Shown here piece after piece: positions 20,250-29,356 of a DNA stretch of 64,000 nt. The notes below the pieces were generated by a model. The model saw only the letters and a program-made list of their open reading frames with translations, was not told the origin of the DNA and ran no database searches. Source of the DNA: Rhodoglobus sp. (GTDB taxonomy: Bacteria > Actinomycetota > Actinomycetes > Actinomycetales > Microbacteriaceae); contig JAODAQ010000029.1 in the NCBI GenBank assembly GCA_025463515.1, positions 1-64,000 on the forward strand, read 5' to 3'. Position 1 is the stretch's first letter, and every line of letters starts with the position of its first letter. Both the position numbers and the translations under genes were made by a program.

Positions 20250-21542
20250 GTGGCCTCGCGCGCCCTCGTCGCCGGCCTGCCGGGCGTCATCGAGACGATC
20301 GTCGCGATGACGGCGACCGTGCTGCTGGTAGCCGTCGTGAACCCGGAGCCCGGCCTCCTCGTGCTGGGCGCCGTGCTGGCGATAATCCTGTCGCGCAGCA
20401 AGCTCGTCGACATCTGGCGGGGCAGGCTCGAGTCGCTCATCGTGCTGCCGCTGCTCGCCGTGGTGACGGCGGGCGTCGCCCTCCTGTTCGCCACGGTGCC
20501 CGTCGTCGGTGCGGTCGCGTTCACCGCCGGGCTGTTCCTCTCGGTGTGGCTGCGGCGCTTCGGGCCGACCTGGCAGCGCATCGGGTCGCTCATCGCGCTG
20601 CCGTTCGTCACCCTGCTCGTGGCGCCGGCGCACCTGGGGGCGGGCGCCGCACCGCTCGCAGCGCTCGTCTCCGTCATCGCGCTCGCCGTGGTCGTGGCGG
20701 TGCGGGTGCTCGGCGGGCTGGTCTGGAAGCGGTCCGTGGCCCCGCCCGAACTGCCGTTGCCGCCCGGCGCGCTGCGCCCGATCGCCAGTACCCGGATGGC
20801 ACTGCAGCTCGCGGCATCCGTCGCTGCTGCGTTCGTCCTGGGGTTCTGGCTCTTCCCCGGCCACTGGGCATGGGTGGTGCTCACGGCGTACCTCGTGCAG
20901 AGCGCCAACCGCGGCCGGGCCGACGTGGTCTACAAGAGCGGGCTGCGCATCCTCGGCGCGGTCGCCGGCACGGTGCTCGCGCTTCTTCTCTCCGGCGTGC
21001 GGCTCGAGGGCCCGCCGCTCGTCGTCGTGCTGCTGGTCTCGCTGGCGGTCGGGCTGTTCCTGCGCGGCATCAGCTACGCGTTCTGGGCGCTCGTCGTGAC
21101 GCTGGCCTTGACCCTGCTGCAGGGCGGGTCGGTCGACCTCTGGCCGCGGGTGCTGGCGATCCTGGTCGGTGCAGTCTGCGGGATGCTCGCGAGCTGGTTC
21201 CTCCTCCCGATCCGGTCTGAGGGGGTGCTGCGCCGGCGGATCGCGAACGTGCTCGGAGAACTCGGCTCCCGCCCGTCGCTCGGCTCCCGCCCGTCCCTCG
21301 GCTCCCGCCCGTCCCTCGGCCCCGTCGAGGAGGTGGCGGCGCCGTTCGTGCTCCTCGCGCGGGTGCCCATCGCGCCGCGGCGGTTGCGGCGTGCGGGGGA
21401 GTGGGTACAGCTCATCCGCGAGATTGCGGCGCAGGATGTCCCGGCCACCGCCCGGCCCGCCCTCGCCGCCGCGCGGCGCGCGATGCGCGAGCCGGAAGCG
21501 ATCACGCCGGCCCTGCGGGAGCTGCTCGCCGCGATGGAGTGA
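20250..21542 (+). CDS. FUSC-family aromatic acid exporter-like membrane protein
   Basis: This protein of about 430 residues starts at a GTG two bases behind the upstream stop. It has two blocks of hydrophobic segments (about 10-135 and 185-320) and a cytoplasmic tail. The second block (HWAWVVLTAYLVQSANRGRA) matches the fusaric-acid-resistance fold. It is likely a proton-driven exporter of weak acids. The tail holds a tandem GSRPSL repeat that is not part of the family. Confidence 0.78.
   Translation: MASRALVAGLPGVIETIVAMTATVLLVAVVNPEPGLLVLGAVLAIILSRSKLVDIWRGRLESLIVLPLLAVVTAGVALLFATVPVVGAVAFTAGLFLSVWLRRFGPTWQRIGSLIALPFVTLLVAPAHLGAGAAPLAALVSVIALAVVVAVRVLGGLVWKRSVAPPELPLPPGALRPIASTRMALQLAASVAAAFVLGFWLFPGHWAWVVLTAYLVQSANRGRADVVYKSGLRILGAVAGTVLALLLSGVRLEGPPLVVVLLVSLAVGLFLRGISYAFWALVVTLALTLLQGGSVDLWPRVLAILVGAVCGMLASWFLLPIRSEGVLRRRIANVLGELGSRPSLGSRPSLGSRPSLGPVEEVAAPFVLLARVPIAPRRLRRAGEWVQLIREIAAQDVPATARPALAAARRAMREPEAITPALRELLAAME
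21265..21319 (+). repeat. 18-bp tandem repeat (three copies) in the FUSC-like gene
   Basis: The unit GGCTCCCGCCCGTCCCTC is repeated three times in frame. It encodes GSRPSL three times in the cytoplasmic tail. The copies differ by at most one base, so the expansion is recent. Confidence 0.8.
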
Positions 21543-21643
21543 GGCAGCGCCCGCATCTCCCCAACACGGGCAATTGCGGTGGCGGGTCCACAGCGGCCGC
21601 GCGCACGGGTGGGAATGTCGGTGGCTGCTGGTCTAATACAGGT

Positions 21644-22867
21644 ATGGAAACGTTGCTCGACCCGGCGCGCGCGGGGGTGCGCGCGGAGTTCGCGATGGCG
21701 GAGGCGGAGGTCGCGCAGCAGGCGCAGTGGCGGGCGTCGGCGGTGGTGTTCCGGTCGATCGACGAGGCGCTGCGGGAGGCTGAGGCGCATCCGGGGGTGT
21801 TCGTGCCGGGCGGGCTGTCGCAGCGGGACGCGGTCGAGTTCGCGGTGCGGGCGGCGGTGGCGGATCTGGCGGTGCGGTTGAGCCTGTCGGAGTCGGCGGT
21901 GCGCTCTCACGGGCAGACGGGCCGCAGCCTGCGGGAGCGGCTGCCGGGGCTGTGGGCGTGGTTCTGCCAGGGGGAGGTGTCGACGCCGAACGCGGTCGAG
22001 GCCGCCGCCCTAGTCCTGGACCTGCCGCAGCAGTTCTGGGCCGAGTTCGATTCTCGGCTGCTGGGCCCGGCGAAGACCCTGGCGCCCGCCCGGTTCAAAG
22101 CTCGGGCGCGGGCGCTGCGGGAGAGGCTCTTCGCGCAGGACGCGGCCGAGCGCCACGAGCGGGCGATGGCGGCCCGGGCGGTGTGGTCGGAGCACGGCCG
22201 CGACGGGATGGGGTGGCTGACCGCGCACCTGTCCTCGACCGACATCGCCCTCGCCCAGGCCCGTCTCGACGGCCTCGCCTTCGAGCTGCTTACGGCCGAC
22301 CACGAGACCCGCACCATGGCGCAGCTGCGCGCGGACGTGCTCGCCGACCTGCTCACCGGCCGCAACACCCCCGCCACCGCGGCTGGTGTTCCAGTAGCTG
22401 GTGTCACCGTGGCGCTCACCGTGCCGGTGATGTCGCTGCTGGGCGCCTCAGCGGAGCCCGCGATCCTGGAGGGCGTCGGCCCGATCGACATCGACACCGC
22501 CCGCGCCCTGTGCGCGGGCGCCCCGTCGCTGACCCGCCTGCTCACCGACCCGGTCACCGGGGCAGTGCTGGCCATGGACCAGAACCAGTACCGCCCCTCC
22601 AAAGCCCTGAAACGGTGGCTCGCCCTGCGGGATGTGACCTGCACGTTCCCCGGCTGCGGCCGCCGCGCCGCCACCTGCGACCTCGACCACATCACCGCCT
22701 GGGCGCACGGCGGCACCACCACCGCCGACAACCTCGCCCACCTCTGCCGCAAACACCACACCATCAAGCACAACACCCGCTGGCAAGTCCATAAACCACC
22801 CGGCCAACCCTCCCACTGGACCAGCCCCACCGGCCACACCCACACCGCAGACCCACCACCCTTCTAG
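21644..22867 (+). CDS. DUF222 / HNH endonuclease domain protein (13E12 family)
   Basis: This 407-residue protein has an N-terminal DUF222 region (about 1-300) and a C-terminal HNH domain. The latter is seen as CTFPGCGRRAATCDLDHITAWAHGG plus LCRKHHTIKHN, a zinc-binding nuclease fold. Such 13E12/REP13E12-like proteins occur in many copies in actinobacterial genomes. Their role is unknown, and a mobile or nuclease function is suspected. The start ATG follows a weak purine stretch. Neighbours give no functional link. The 22868-23049 gap after it shows nothing notable. Confidence 0.85.
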   Translation: METLLDPARAGVRAEFAMAEAEVAQQAQWRASAVVFRSIDEALREAEAHPGVFVPGGLSQRDAVEFAVRAAVADLAVRLSLSESAVRSHGQTGRSLRERLPGLWAWFCQGEVSTPNAVEAAALVLDLPQQFWAEFDSRLLGPAKTLAPARFKARARALRERLFAQDAAERHERAMAARAVWSEHGRDGMGWLTAHLSSTDIALAQARLDGLAFELLTADHETRTMAQLRADVLADLLTGRNTPATAAGVPVAGVTVALTVPVMSLLGASAEPAILEGVGPIDIDTARALCAGAPSLTRLLTDPVTGAVLAMDQNQYRPSKALKRWLALRDVTCTFPGCGRRAATCDLDHITAWAHGGTTTADNLAHLCRKHHTIKHNTRWQVHKPPGQPSHWTSPTGHTHTADPPPF

Positions 22868-23049
22868 CGCCTGCCAGAGCACCAGACCCGCGGGTTGTCC
22901 ACGCCTTCGCGGAAGAGTGCTGCGCGCCCAATCCCTCTCCATACGGCCGCTGCATGGCAAATCCACGACTCTCGTATGCGTGCGGTGTCCCCGCGCGCAG
23001 GCTGCTGGACATGCTGAGGAAGGTCACATCCGGGGTGTAGAACGGACCC

Positions 23050-24861
23050 ATGCCCCGCAATCGCCGCCGCCAGGAATCGAAACTCGGACCGAAGCAGTAC
23101 CTCAGGGCGGCGAAGGACATCGCGAAGCTCACCTGGGAGACGACGCCCGGCACGATCGTCCTTCAGATCGCCGGCGCGATCATTACCGCGGTGCTTCCGA
23201 TCGTCACGACCTACTTCGCTGCGCTGACCACCACGGCCCTCGGCGAGGCATTCGCGGGAGACCCGACTGCCGGCGGGCGCGCGATCACCTTCGTGATCGT
23301 CACCGCCGCCCTCGGCCTGCTGCTCACCGCGTGGCGCAGCCTCGAGCAGTACGTGCAGCGGCTCATGCGGTACTCGCTCGAGGCGAAGGTGAGCGACATC
23401 ATGTACGAGCGCTTCCTGTCCCTCGAGTTCTGGCGCTACGACGACAAGGACACGATCGACACCTACGACCGCGCCCAGCGGTTCTCGCTGTTCTACTCGC
23501 AGGCGTTCACGACCCTCTCGACGATGCTCTCGCAGGTCATCACGCTGCTGGCCTCGGTCATCGCGCTGCTGCTCGTGGGGTGGTGGCTCGCCGTGATCCT
23601 CGTGGTAGCGATCATCCCGGGGATCTACCTGCAGTTCCGGCTCTCGCGCGAGCAGGTGAAGCACTGGAACACCACCGTCGACGTGCGCCGGGCGAAGGGG
23701 ACGATCGAGCGGCAGCTGTTCCAGCCGGAGCACATCGCGGAGCTGCGGCTGTACGGGATGGTCCGCTACCTGCTCAACCTGCGCCAGAGCCTGCGCGACG
23801 CCGACGAGAAGCAGCGGATCATCTTCGAGCGCAGCTTCATCCTCAAGCGGCTCGGCGCCGACGCCATCGAGCTCGCTGCCCAGGTCGGGTCGCTGCTGTG
23901 GATCACGTTCCAGATCATCGCCCACACTCAGCCGATCGGGCAGTTCCTCTACGTGCAGCAGATCGTCTCGCGGGCTCTCAGCTCCATGAACAGCTTCGTG
24001 AGCGGCATCTCCTCCCTGGACGAGCAGCTCGCCAACCTGTTCGACTACCAGGAGTTCATGGAGCTCGATGTGCGCCAGGGCGGCGACCGCGAGCTGGCCG
24101 GCCCGCCCGAGCACATCGTGGTGAGCAACGTGAGCTTCAGCTACCCGAGCTCCGAGCACGATGTGCTCAAGGATGTCTCGCTCACCATCGACCGCGGCCA
24201 GCGGGTGGCGATCGTGGGGGAGAACGGCGCGGGCAAGTCCACGCTCATCAAGCTCATCAGCGGGCTCTACGCGCCGAGTGCCGGGCGCATCACGCTGGAC
24301 GGCGTCGACCTCGCCGAGTTCTCGCTCGACTCCTGGCAGAAGCAGCTCGCCGTGCTCCAGCAGGACTACCTGAGCTACGGCTTCGCCACCGCTCGCGACA
24401 ACGTGTTCTTCGGCAAGGTGTCGAAGCCGTTCGACCAGGAGGCGTTCGACCGCGCGCTGGAGAAGGCCGAGGCCGGCGACTTCATCTCCAAGCTGCCGAA
24501 GGGGGCCGACAGCTACGTGTCGCCGTGGATGGCCCACGAGGACGGCACGAACGGCGTCGACCTCTCGGGCGGGCAGTGGCAGCGCATGGCCCTCGCGCGC
24601 AACTTCTACCGCGAAGCGCCGATCATCATCCTCGACGAGCCCACGTCCGCGATCGATGCGCTCGCGGAATCCCGGATCTTCAACCACCTGTTCGCCGACA
24701 AGACGCAGACGCTCATCATCATCAGCCACCGCCTGACCACGATCGAGCGGGCCGACGTGATCTACATGCTCAAGGACGGCCGCGTCGTCGAGCAAGGCAC
24801 GCACGACGAGCTGGTGGCGAAGAAGGGCGAGTTCTTCACGATGTTCGAGTCGCAGATCTGA
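23050..24861 (+). CDS. ABC exporter half-transporter (fused membrane and ATPase domains)
   Basis: This 603-residue protein has a membrane domain of about six spans (residues 1-330) followed by an ATPase domain. In the ATPase, Walker A is GENGAGKSTLI (about 393), the signature is LSGGQWQRMALAR (about 506) and Walker B is IIILDEPTSAID. The fused half-transporter layout indicates export of a peptide, lipid or drug; the substrate is unknown. The single gene implies a homodimer. A dispersed repeat lies directly behind its stop. Confidence 0.9.
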   Translation: MPRNRRRQESKLGPKQYLRAAKDIAKLTWETTPGTIVLQIAGAIITAVLPIVTTYFAALTTTALGEAFAGDPTAGGRAITFVIVTAALGLLLTAWRSLEQYVQRLMRYSLEAKVSDIMYERFLSLEFWRYDDKDTIDTYDRAQRFSLFYSQAFTTLSTMLSQVITLLASVIALLLVGWWLAVILVVAIIPGIYLQFRLSREQVKHWNTTVDVRRAKGTIERQLFQPEHIAELRLYGMVRYLLNLRQSLRDADEKQRIIFERSFILKRLGADAIELAAQVGSLLWITFQIIAHTQPIGQFLYVQQIVSRALSSMNSFVSGISSLDEQLANLFDYQEFMELDVRQGGDRELAGPPEHIVVSNVSFSYPSSEHDVLKDVSLTIDRGQRVAIVGENGAGKSTLIKLISGLYAPSAGRITLDGVDLAEFSLDSWQKQLAVLQQDYLSYGFATARDNVFFGKVSKPFDQEAFDRALEKAEAGDFISKLPKGADSYVSPWMAHEDGTNGVDLSGGQWQRMALARNFYREAPIIILDEPTSAIDALAESRIFNHLFADKTQTLIIISHRLTTIERADVIYMLKDGRVVEQGTHDELVAKKGEFFTMFESQI

Positions 24862-24864
24862 GCC

Positions 24865-24896
24865 GGTCGAGTAGCCCGCTAGGGCGTATCGAGGCC
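24865..24896. repeat. Dispersed GGTCGAGTAG...TATCGAGGCC repeat, copy 4
   Basis: This is the same hairpin-forming unit as at 572, with paired changes in both arms. It overlaps the 3' end of the convergent CPBP gene, which reads its final residues and stop codon (24879-24881) out of the repeat. Confidence 0.7.
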
Positions 24897-25730
24897 CGCG
24901 GGCGTCGGTTCGGGTGCCGACACCACGAGCGGACGGATGATCGGATGCTCAACCCCGTCGACCCTGTGCACCCGGTAGACCGCCATGGGGATGAGCACGA
25001 GCGACCGCAGGTCGAAGAGCGCGTGCAGCACGATCGGTACCACGATCGTGCCCGAGACCACGTAGAGCGCCATCATGATCGCCCCGACGATCGTGGTGCC
25101 GATGACGCCAGCAGGCCCCTGGTAGAGGTGCAGCGCCCCGAACAGCAGCACGCTGCCGAGGACCGCGGCGAGGGCGCTGCCGCTCGCGCCGTAGATCGCG
25201 GCGGGCAGGGCGAGCCGGAACGTGAGCTCCTCGACGACCCCCGCGTTGATCGAGAGCAGGGCGCCGAGCCGCAGCTCCTGCCGGTTGCGCGGCAGCATCG
25301 ACTTGATGTCGCCGACGGTCATCACGTCGTCCTCCTTACGGGCGGCGCGCACGCCCACGACCGTGAGTGCGGTGAGTCCGAGGGCGAGGCCGAGGACGAC
25401 GCCGATAGTGATCCCCGGGTTGTCGGCGACGAGCGCCCGGATGTCCCGTAGCCCGGGCCACTCGACGAGCTCCCGCAGCAGCGGCACGACGTAGCCGCCG
25501 GCGAGGAGCAACAGCGCGACGGAGAGCCCCCCGAACGACACGAAGGAGTCGAGCAGCCACTTGCGGAACATCGCCTGCCGCTTCACGGTGGTGCGGTAGC
25601 GCTTGAAGCGCTGGTACTCCTTGCGGTCCTTGCGGATGGTGCGCACCACGAGCAGGGCGACGAGCGCCGCGAGGGCGAGCCACAGGATCGGCCGCGTCAG
25701 CGCCCAGGTGGGATCGAGCATGGGTTCCAT
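24879..25730 (-). CDS. CPBP-family intramembrane metalloprotease
   Basis: This membrane protein of 283 residues is of the CAAX-protease/bacteriocin-processing (Abi) family. Catalytic motifs are EELTFRL (about residue 167), FGALHLYQG (His) and VLHALFDL (His). About six to eight hydrophobic segments are visible. Such proteases often process peptides or give bacteriocin self-immunity, and the adjacent convergent ABC exporter may be relevant. The final residues come from a dispersed repeat that provides the stop codon. Confidence 0.87.
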   Translation of the reverse strand: MEPMLDPTWALTRPILWLALAALVALLVVRTIRKDRKEYQRFKRYRTTVKRQAMFRKWLLDSFVSFGGLSVALLLLAGGYVVPLLRELVEWPGLRDIRALVADNPGITIGVVLGLALGLTALTVVGVRAARKEDDVMTVGDIKSMLPRNRQELRLGALLSINAGVVEELTFRLALPAAIYGASGSALAAVLGSVLLFGALHLYQGPAGVIGTTIVGAIMMALYVVSGTIVVPIVLHALFDLRSLVLIPMAVYRVHRVDGVEHPIIRPLVVSAPEPTPAGLDTP

Positions 25731-25750
25731 GGTGACAGACTTAAATCACA

Positions 25751-27175
25751 ATGACTTCAGCTGTCGGTTTCCGCTCCGAGCGCGGCCCCATCCTCATCTC
25801 CCTCATGGTCACCACGGGCCTCGTCGCGATCGACGCGACAGTGCTCGCGACCGCCGTGCCCACCATCGTCAACGACCTCGGCGACTTCGCCCTCTTCCCG
25901 TGGCTCTTCTCCGTGTACCTGCTCGCGCAGGCGGTCACCGTGCCGATCTACGCGAAGCTCTCGGACACGTTCGGGCGCAAGCCGATCATCCTCGTGGGCA
26001 TCGGGCTGTTCCTGCTCGGCTCGATCCTGTGCGGCTTCGCGTGGAGCATGCCCGCGCTCATCATCTTCCGGGCGGTGCAGGGGCTGGGGGCCGGCGCCGT
26101 GCAGCCCATGTCCATCACGATCGCGGGTGACATCTACACGGTCGCGGAGCGCGCCAAGGCGCAGGGCTACCTCGCGAGCGTGTGGGCCGTGTCATCCGTC
26201 GTCGGCCCGACGCTGGGCGGCCTCTTCTCGCAGCTGGACATCTGGCGCGGCATCTTCTTCGTCAACATCCCGCTCTGCCTGGTTGCCGGCTGGATGCTCG
26301 TCCGCTCGTTCCACGAGACCATCGAGAAGCGCGAGCACAAGATCGACTTCGTCGGCGCGACGCTGCTCGCCGTGTCGATGACGCTGCTGATCCTCGCGGT
26401 GCTCCAGGGCGGCGTGAGCTGGGCCTGGGACTCCTGGCAGAGCATCGGCTCGTTCGTCGTCGGCGGAGTGCTGCTCGCGGCGTTCGTGTTCGTGCAGACA
26501 CGGGCATCCGAGCCGATCCTGCCGCTGTGGGTGTTCTCGCGGCGGCTGCTCGTGACGACCACCCTCATCGCCCTCGGCGTCGGCGCCATGCTCATCGGCC
26601 TCACCTCCTACGTGCCCACCTACCTCGAGGGCTCGCTCGACGTGCCGCCCCTCGCGGCGGGGCTTGCACTCGCGGCGCTGACCATCGGCTGGCCGATCGC
26701 GGCCACGCTCTCCGGGCGCTTCTACCTCCGGATCGGCTTCAAGCGCACCGCCCTCATCGGCCTCTCGCTCGCCCTCGTCGGCACCATCGTGCTCGCCCTG
26801 ACGGCGGCGACGCCGTCGATCGCCACCGTCGCGATCGCGTGCTTCGTCATCGGGCTCGGCATGGGCCTCGTCGCCACGCCCACCCTCATCGCCGCCCAGG
26901 CGAGCGTCGAGTGGAACGAGCGCGGCGTCGTCACCGGCACCAACCAGTTCGCCCGGGCGATCGGCAGCGCCCTGGGCGTGGCGATCTTCGGCGCGATCGC
27001 GAATGCGATCTTCGGGGCCGGGGATGCCTCGTCCCTCCCGCCCGCGACGATCGCCGCCGGTGGCGGCGCGGTGTTCATCGCGGTGTCGGTGGTCGCGGTG
27101 GTCACCGTCGCGGCTGGCGCGCTCATGCCCCCGACCCCGGTCGCGCGCACGGGGAGTGTGCCCGCGACCGCCTAG
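25751..27175 (+). CDS. MFS multidrug exporter, DHA2 (EmrB/QacA) type
   Basis: This 474-residue proton-driven exporter probably has 14 spans. The first span holds TGLVAIDATVLATAVPTIV, the DHA2-typical motif, and the loop-2/3 motif is seen as AKLSDTFGRKP. Late in the protein, GLGMGLVATPTLIAAQ resembles the antiporter motif. It diverges from the CPBP gene with only 20 bases between them, and its last bases overlap the convergent recQ gene. Substrates are likely hydrophobic cations or drugs. Confidence 0.9.
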   Translation: MTSAVGFRSERGPILISLMVTTGLVAIDATVLATAVPTIVNDLGDFALFPWLFSVYLLAQAVTVPIYAKLSDTFGRKPIILVGIGLFLLGSILCGFAWSMPALIIFRAVQGLGAGAVQPMSITIAGDIYTVAERAKAQGYLASVWAVSSVVGPTLGGLFSQLDIWRGIFFVNIPLCLVAGWMLVRSFHETIEKREHKIDFVGATLLAVSMTLLILAVLQGGVSWAWDSWQSIGSFVVGGVLLAAFVFVQTRASEPILPLWVFSRRLLVTTTLIALGVGAMLIGLTSYVPTYLEGSLDVPPLAAGLALAALTIGWPIAATLSGRFYLRIGFKRTALIGLSLALVGTIVLALTAATPSIATVAIACFVIGLGMGLVATPTLIAAQASVEWNERGVVTGTNQFARAIGSALGVAIFGAIANAIFGAGDASSLPPATIAAGGGAVFIAVSVVAVVTVAAGALMPPTPVARTGSVPATA

Positions 27176-29265
27176 GCGCGCACTGCCGCGGTGAAGGGCA
27201 GCACGCCCGCGGCCCCGGCCGCGCGCAGCACGCGTGCGGCCACGGTCAGTGTCCAGCGCGAGTCGGCGAGGTCGTCGACGAGCAGCACCGGGCCGCGGGC
27301 CTCCGCCAGCGCTGATGCGAGCTCGGACCCGACTTCGAACGCGCCGAACACCTGCGCGAGGCGGAACGCGCTGTTGCCGCCCGGCCCGCCGCTCGGCGGG
27401 GCCGCATAGTCGAGCGCCCCGAGGTAGGGCAGCTTGCCCGCGGACGACAGACCGCGCGCGACCGAGTCGATGAGCTGCGGGCGGCTTCGACTCGGCAGGC
27501 TCACCACGGCGACCGGGCGGGTCTCCCACTTCCAGTCCGCGAGGACGCGCACGCACGCGGCCAGCATCGCGGGCGAAGCGGGGGCGTCGGTCGAGGCGAA
27601 GAGCGTGCGGAGGGTGTTGCCCCAGCCGAGGTCGGTGAGCCGGGCGAGGGCGCGGCCCTCGAGCGCGCGCTCTCCGGGGGCGATATTGCCGCGGGCGAGA
27701 GGGGAGCCGACGGGCCACTGCGCGCGGGGGTCGAGCGGGACGCCGACGCGGTCGAGCGACGAGGCCGCGGCAGCTGTGGCATCCGGCGCGATGCTCGTGG
27801 GGTACCACGCGCCCGCGCAGTTGTCGCAGCGCCCGCACGGCACGGCGGAGTCGTCGTCGAGGGAGCGCTGCAGGTACGCCATGCGGCACTCGGTCGTAGT
27901 CTCGTACTCGAGCATGTGCTGCTGCTCGGCCTCGCGCTCGGCGGCGATGCGGGTGTAGCGCTCCTCGTCGTAGACCCAGGGCTGGCCGGTCGAGACCCAG
28001 CCGCCCTGCACCTTGCGCACGGCGCCGTCCACATCGAGGACCTTGAGCAGCAGCTCGAGCGGGGTGCGCCGGATGTCGACGCGCGCCTCGAGCGCGGGCG
28101 TGCTCGTGGGCTCGTCGTCGAGCTCGCGGATCACGGCCTCCGCCCTCGCCTGCGACGGCATGCTCGCGGTGGCGAAGTAGTGCCAGATCGCTTGATCCTC
28201 GGGGCCGGGGAGGAGCAGCACGTCAGCGTTGTCCGTCGCACGGCCCGCGCGCCCGACCTGCTGGTAGTAGGCGACCGGCGAGCTCGGGGCGCCGAGGTGC
28301 AGCACGAAGCCGAGATCGGGTTTGTCGAAGCCCATGCCGAGCGCGCTCGTGGCGATGAGGGCTTTGAGCTCGTTGTTCTTGAGCCGCCCTTCGAGCAGCT
28401 CGCGCTCGGCCGTGTCGGTCTGGCCGGTGTAGGCGTGCACGTCGTGGCCGGCCTCGCGCAGGAGGCGCGCGGTGTTCTCCGCGGCGGACACCGTGAGCGC
28501 GTAGATGATGCCGCTGCCCGGCAGCCCACCGAGGTGGCTCAGCAGCCACGCGAGGCGGGCGGCGGCGTCGGGCAGGCGCAGCACGCCGAGGCGGAGCGAC
28601 TTGCGGGCCAGTGGGCCGCGGATGGTGACCACGCTGATTGAGCCTGTCGAAATCTGCTCCGCCACGTCGGCGACGACGCGGCTGTTCGCAGTGGCGGTGG
28701 TGGCGAGCACCGGCACGTCGGCGGGCAGCTCGGCGATCAGCTCGCGCAGGCGACGGTAGTCGGGCCGGAAGTCGTGGCCCCAATCGCTGATGCAGTGGGC
28801 CTCGTCGACCACGAGCATCCCGGTGCGCCTGATCAGTTCGGGCAGTTGCTGCTCACGGAACGCGGGATTGTTGAGCCGCTCGGGCGAGACCAGCAGCACG
28901 TCGACCTCGTCATTCGCGAGCTGCCGCTGGATCTCGGCCCACTCGTGGGGGTTCGTCGAGTTGATCGCGACGGCGCGCACCCCTGCGCGTGCGGCGGCCG
29001 CGATCTGGTCGCGCATGAGCGCGAGCAGCGGGGAGACGAGGATGGTCGGGCCGGTGCCCCTTCTTCTGAGCAGCAGCGTCGCCACGAAGTACACCGCGGA
29101 CTTGCCCCACCCGGTGCGCTGGACCACCAGTGCGCGGCTGTGGTCGTCGACCAGCGCGCTGATCGCCTCGAACTGCCCCTCGTGGAAGTCGGCGTCGTCG
29201 CGGCCGACGAGCGTGCGGAGGACGGTCTGGGCGTCGGTGCGGGTTTGTAGCGGGTTCGGTGTCAT
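27172..29265 (-). CDS. recQ: RecQ-family DNA helicase with C-terminal phosphoribosyltransferase-like domain
   Basis: This SF2 3'-5' helicase of about 697 residues has Walker A RTGWGKSAVYF, the DEAH motif VVDEAHCISDWGHDFRPDYR, and helicase-C motifs including QQVGRAGR. The zinc-binding cysteines are in CGRCDNCAG. The last ~90 residues hold a type-I phosphoribosyltransferase-like signature (VLLVDDLADSRWTL). The peptide ISTGSISV near residue 205 is coded by an in-frame dispersed repeat. The ATG at 29265 was chosen over a GTG at 29304. It repairs or restarts stalled forks; the role of the tail is unknown. Confidence 0.9.
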   Translation of the reverse strand: MTPNPLQTRTDAQTVLRTLVGRDDADFHEGQFEAISALVDDHSRALVVQRTGWGKSAVYFVATLLLRRRGTGPTILVSPLLALMRDQIAAAARAGVRAVAINSTNPHEWAEIQRQLANDEVDVLLVSPERLNNPAFREQQLPELIRRTGMLVVDEAHCISDWGHDFRPDYRRLRELIAELPADVPVLATTATANSRVVADVAEQISTGSISVVTIRGPLARKSLRLGVLRLPDAAARLAWLLSHLGGLPGSGIIYALTVSAAENTARLLREAGHDVHAYTGQTDTAERELLEGRLKNNELKALIATSALGMGFDKPDLGFVLHLGAPSSPVAYYQQVGRAGRATDNADVLLLPGPEDQAIWHYFATASMPSQARAEAVIRELDDEPTSTPALEARVDIRRTPLELLLKVLDVDGAVRKVQGGWVSTGQPWVYDEERYTRIAAEREAEQQHMLEYETTTECRMAYLQRSLDDDSAVPCGRCDNCAGAWYPTSIAPDATAAAASSLDRVGVPLDPRAQWPVGSPLARGNIAPGERALEGRALARLTDLGWGNTLRTLFASTDAPASPAMLAACVRVLADWKWETRPVAVVSLPSRSRPQLIDSVARGLSSAGKLPYLGALDYAAPPSGGPGGNSAFRLAQVFGAFEVGSELASALAEARGPVLLVDDLADSRWTLTVAARVLRAAGAAGVLPFTAAVRA
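28635..28654. repeat. TTTCGACAGGCTCAATCA-type dispersed repeat inside recQ
   Basis: On the minus strand this reads TTTCGACAGGCTCAATCA, the same family as the copy in mfd. It lies in frame and adds the ISTGSIS peptide to the helicase. Confidence 0.65.
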
Positions 29266-29356
29266 CTCGTTCAGTGTGTCAGGGGCCGGTGACGGTTTCT
29301 CCACAGAACCGTGGACCGGTGGGGAGCGGGCGCTGTGGAGAACTCACACTCGCTGC

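Noticed and set aside
21265-21319. Possible CRISPR array
   Set aside because: The three units are directly adjacent with no spacers and lie in frame inside a membrane-protein gene.
21644-22867. Insertion sequence or homing endonuclease
   Set aside because: The HNH/DUF222 protein is a common multi-copy actinobacterial family. No flanking inverted or direct repeats are visible here.
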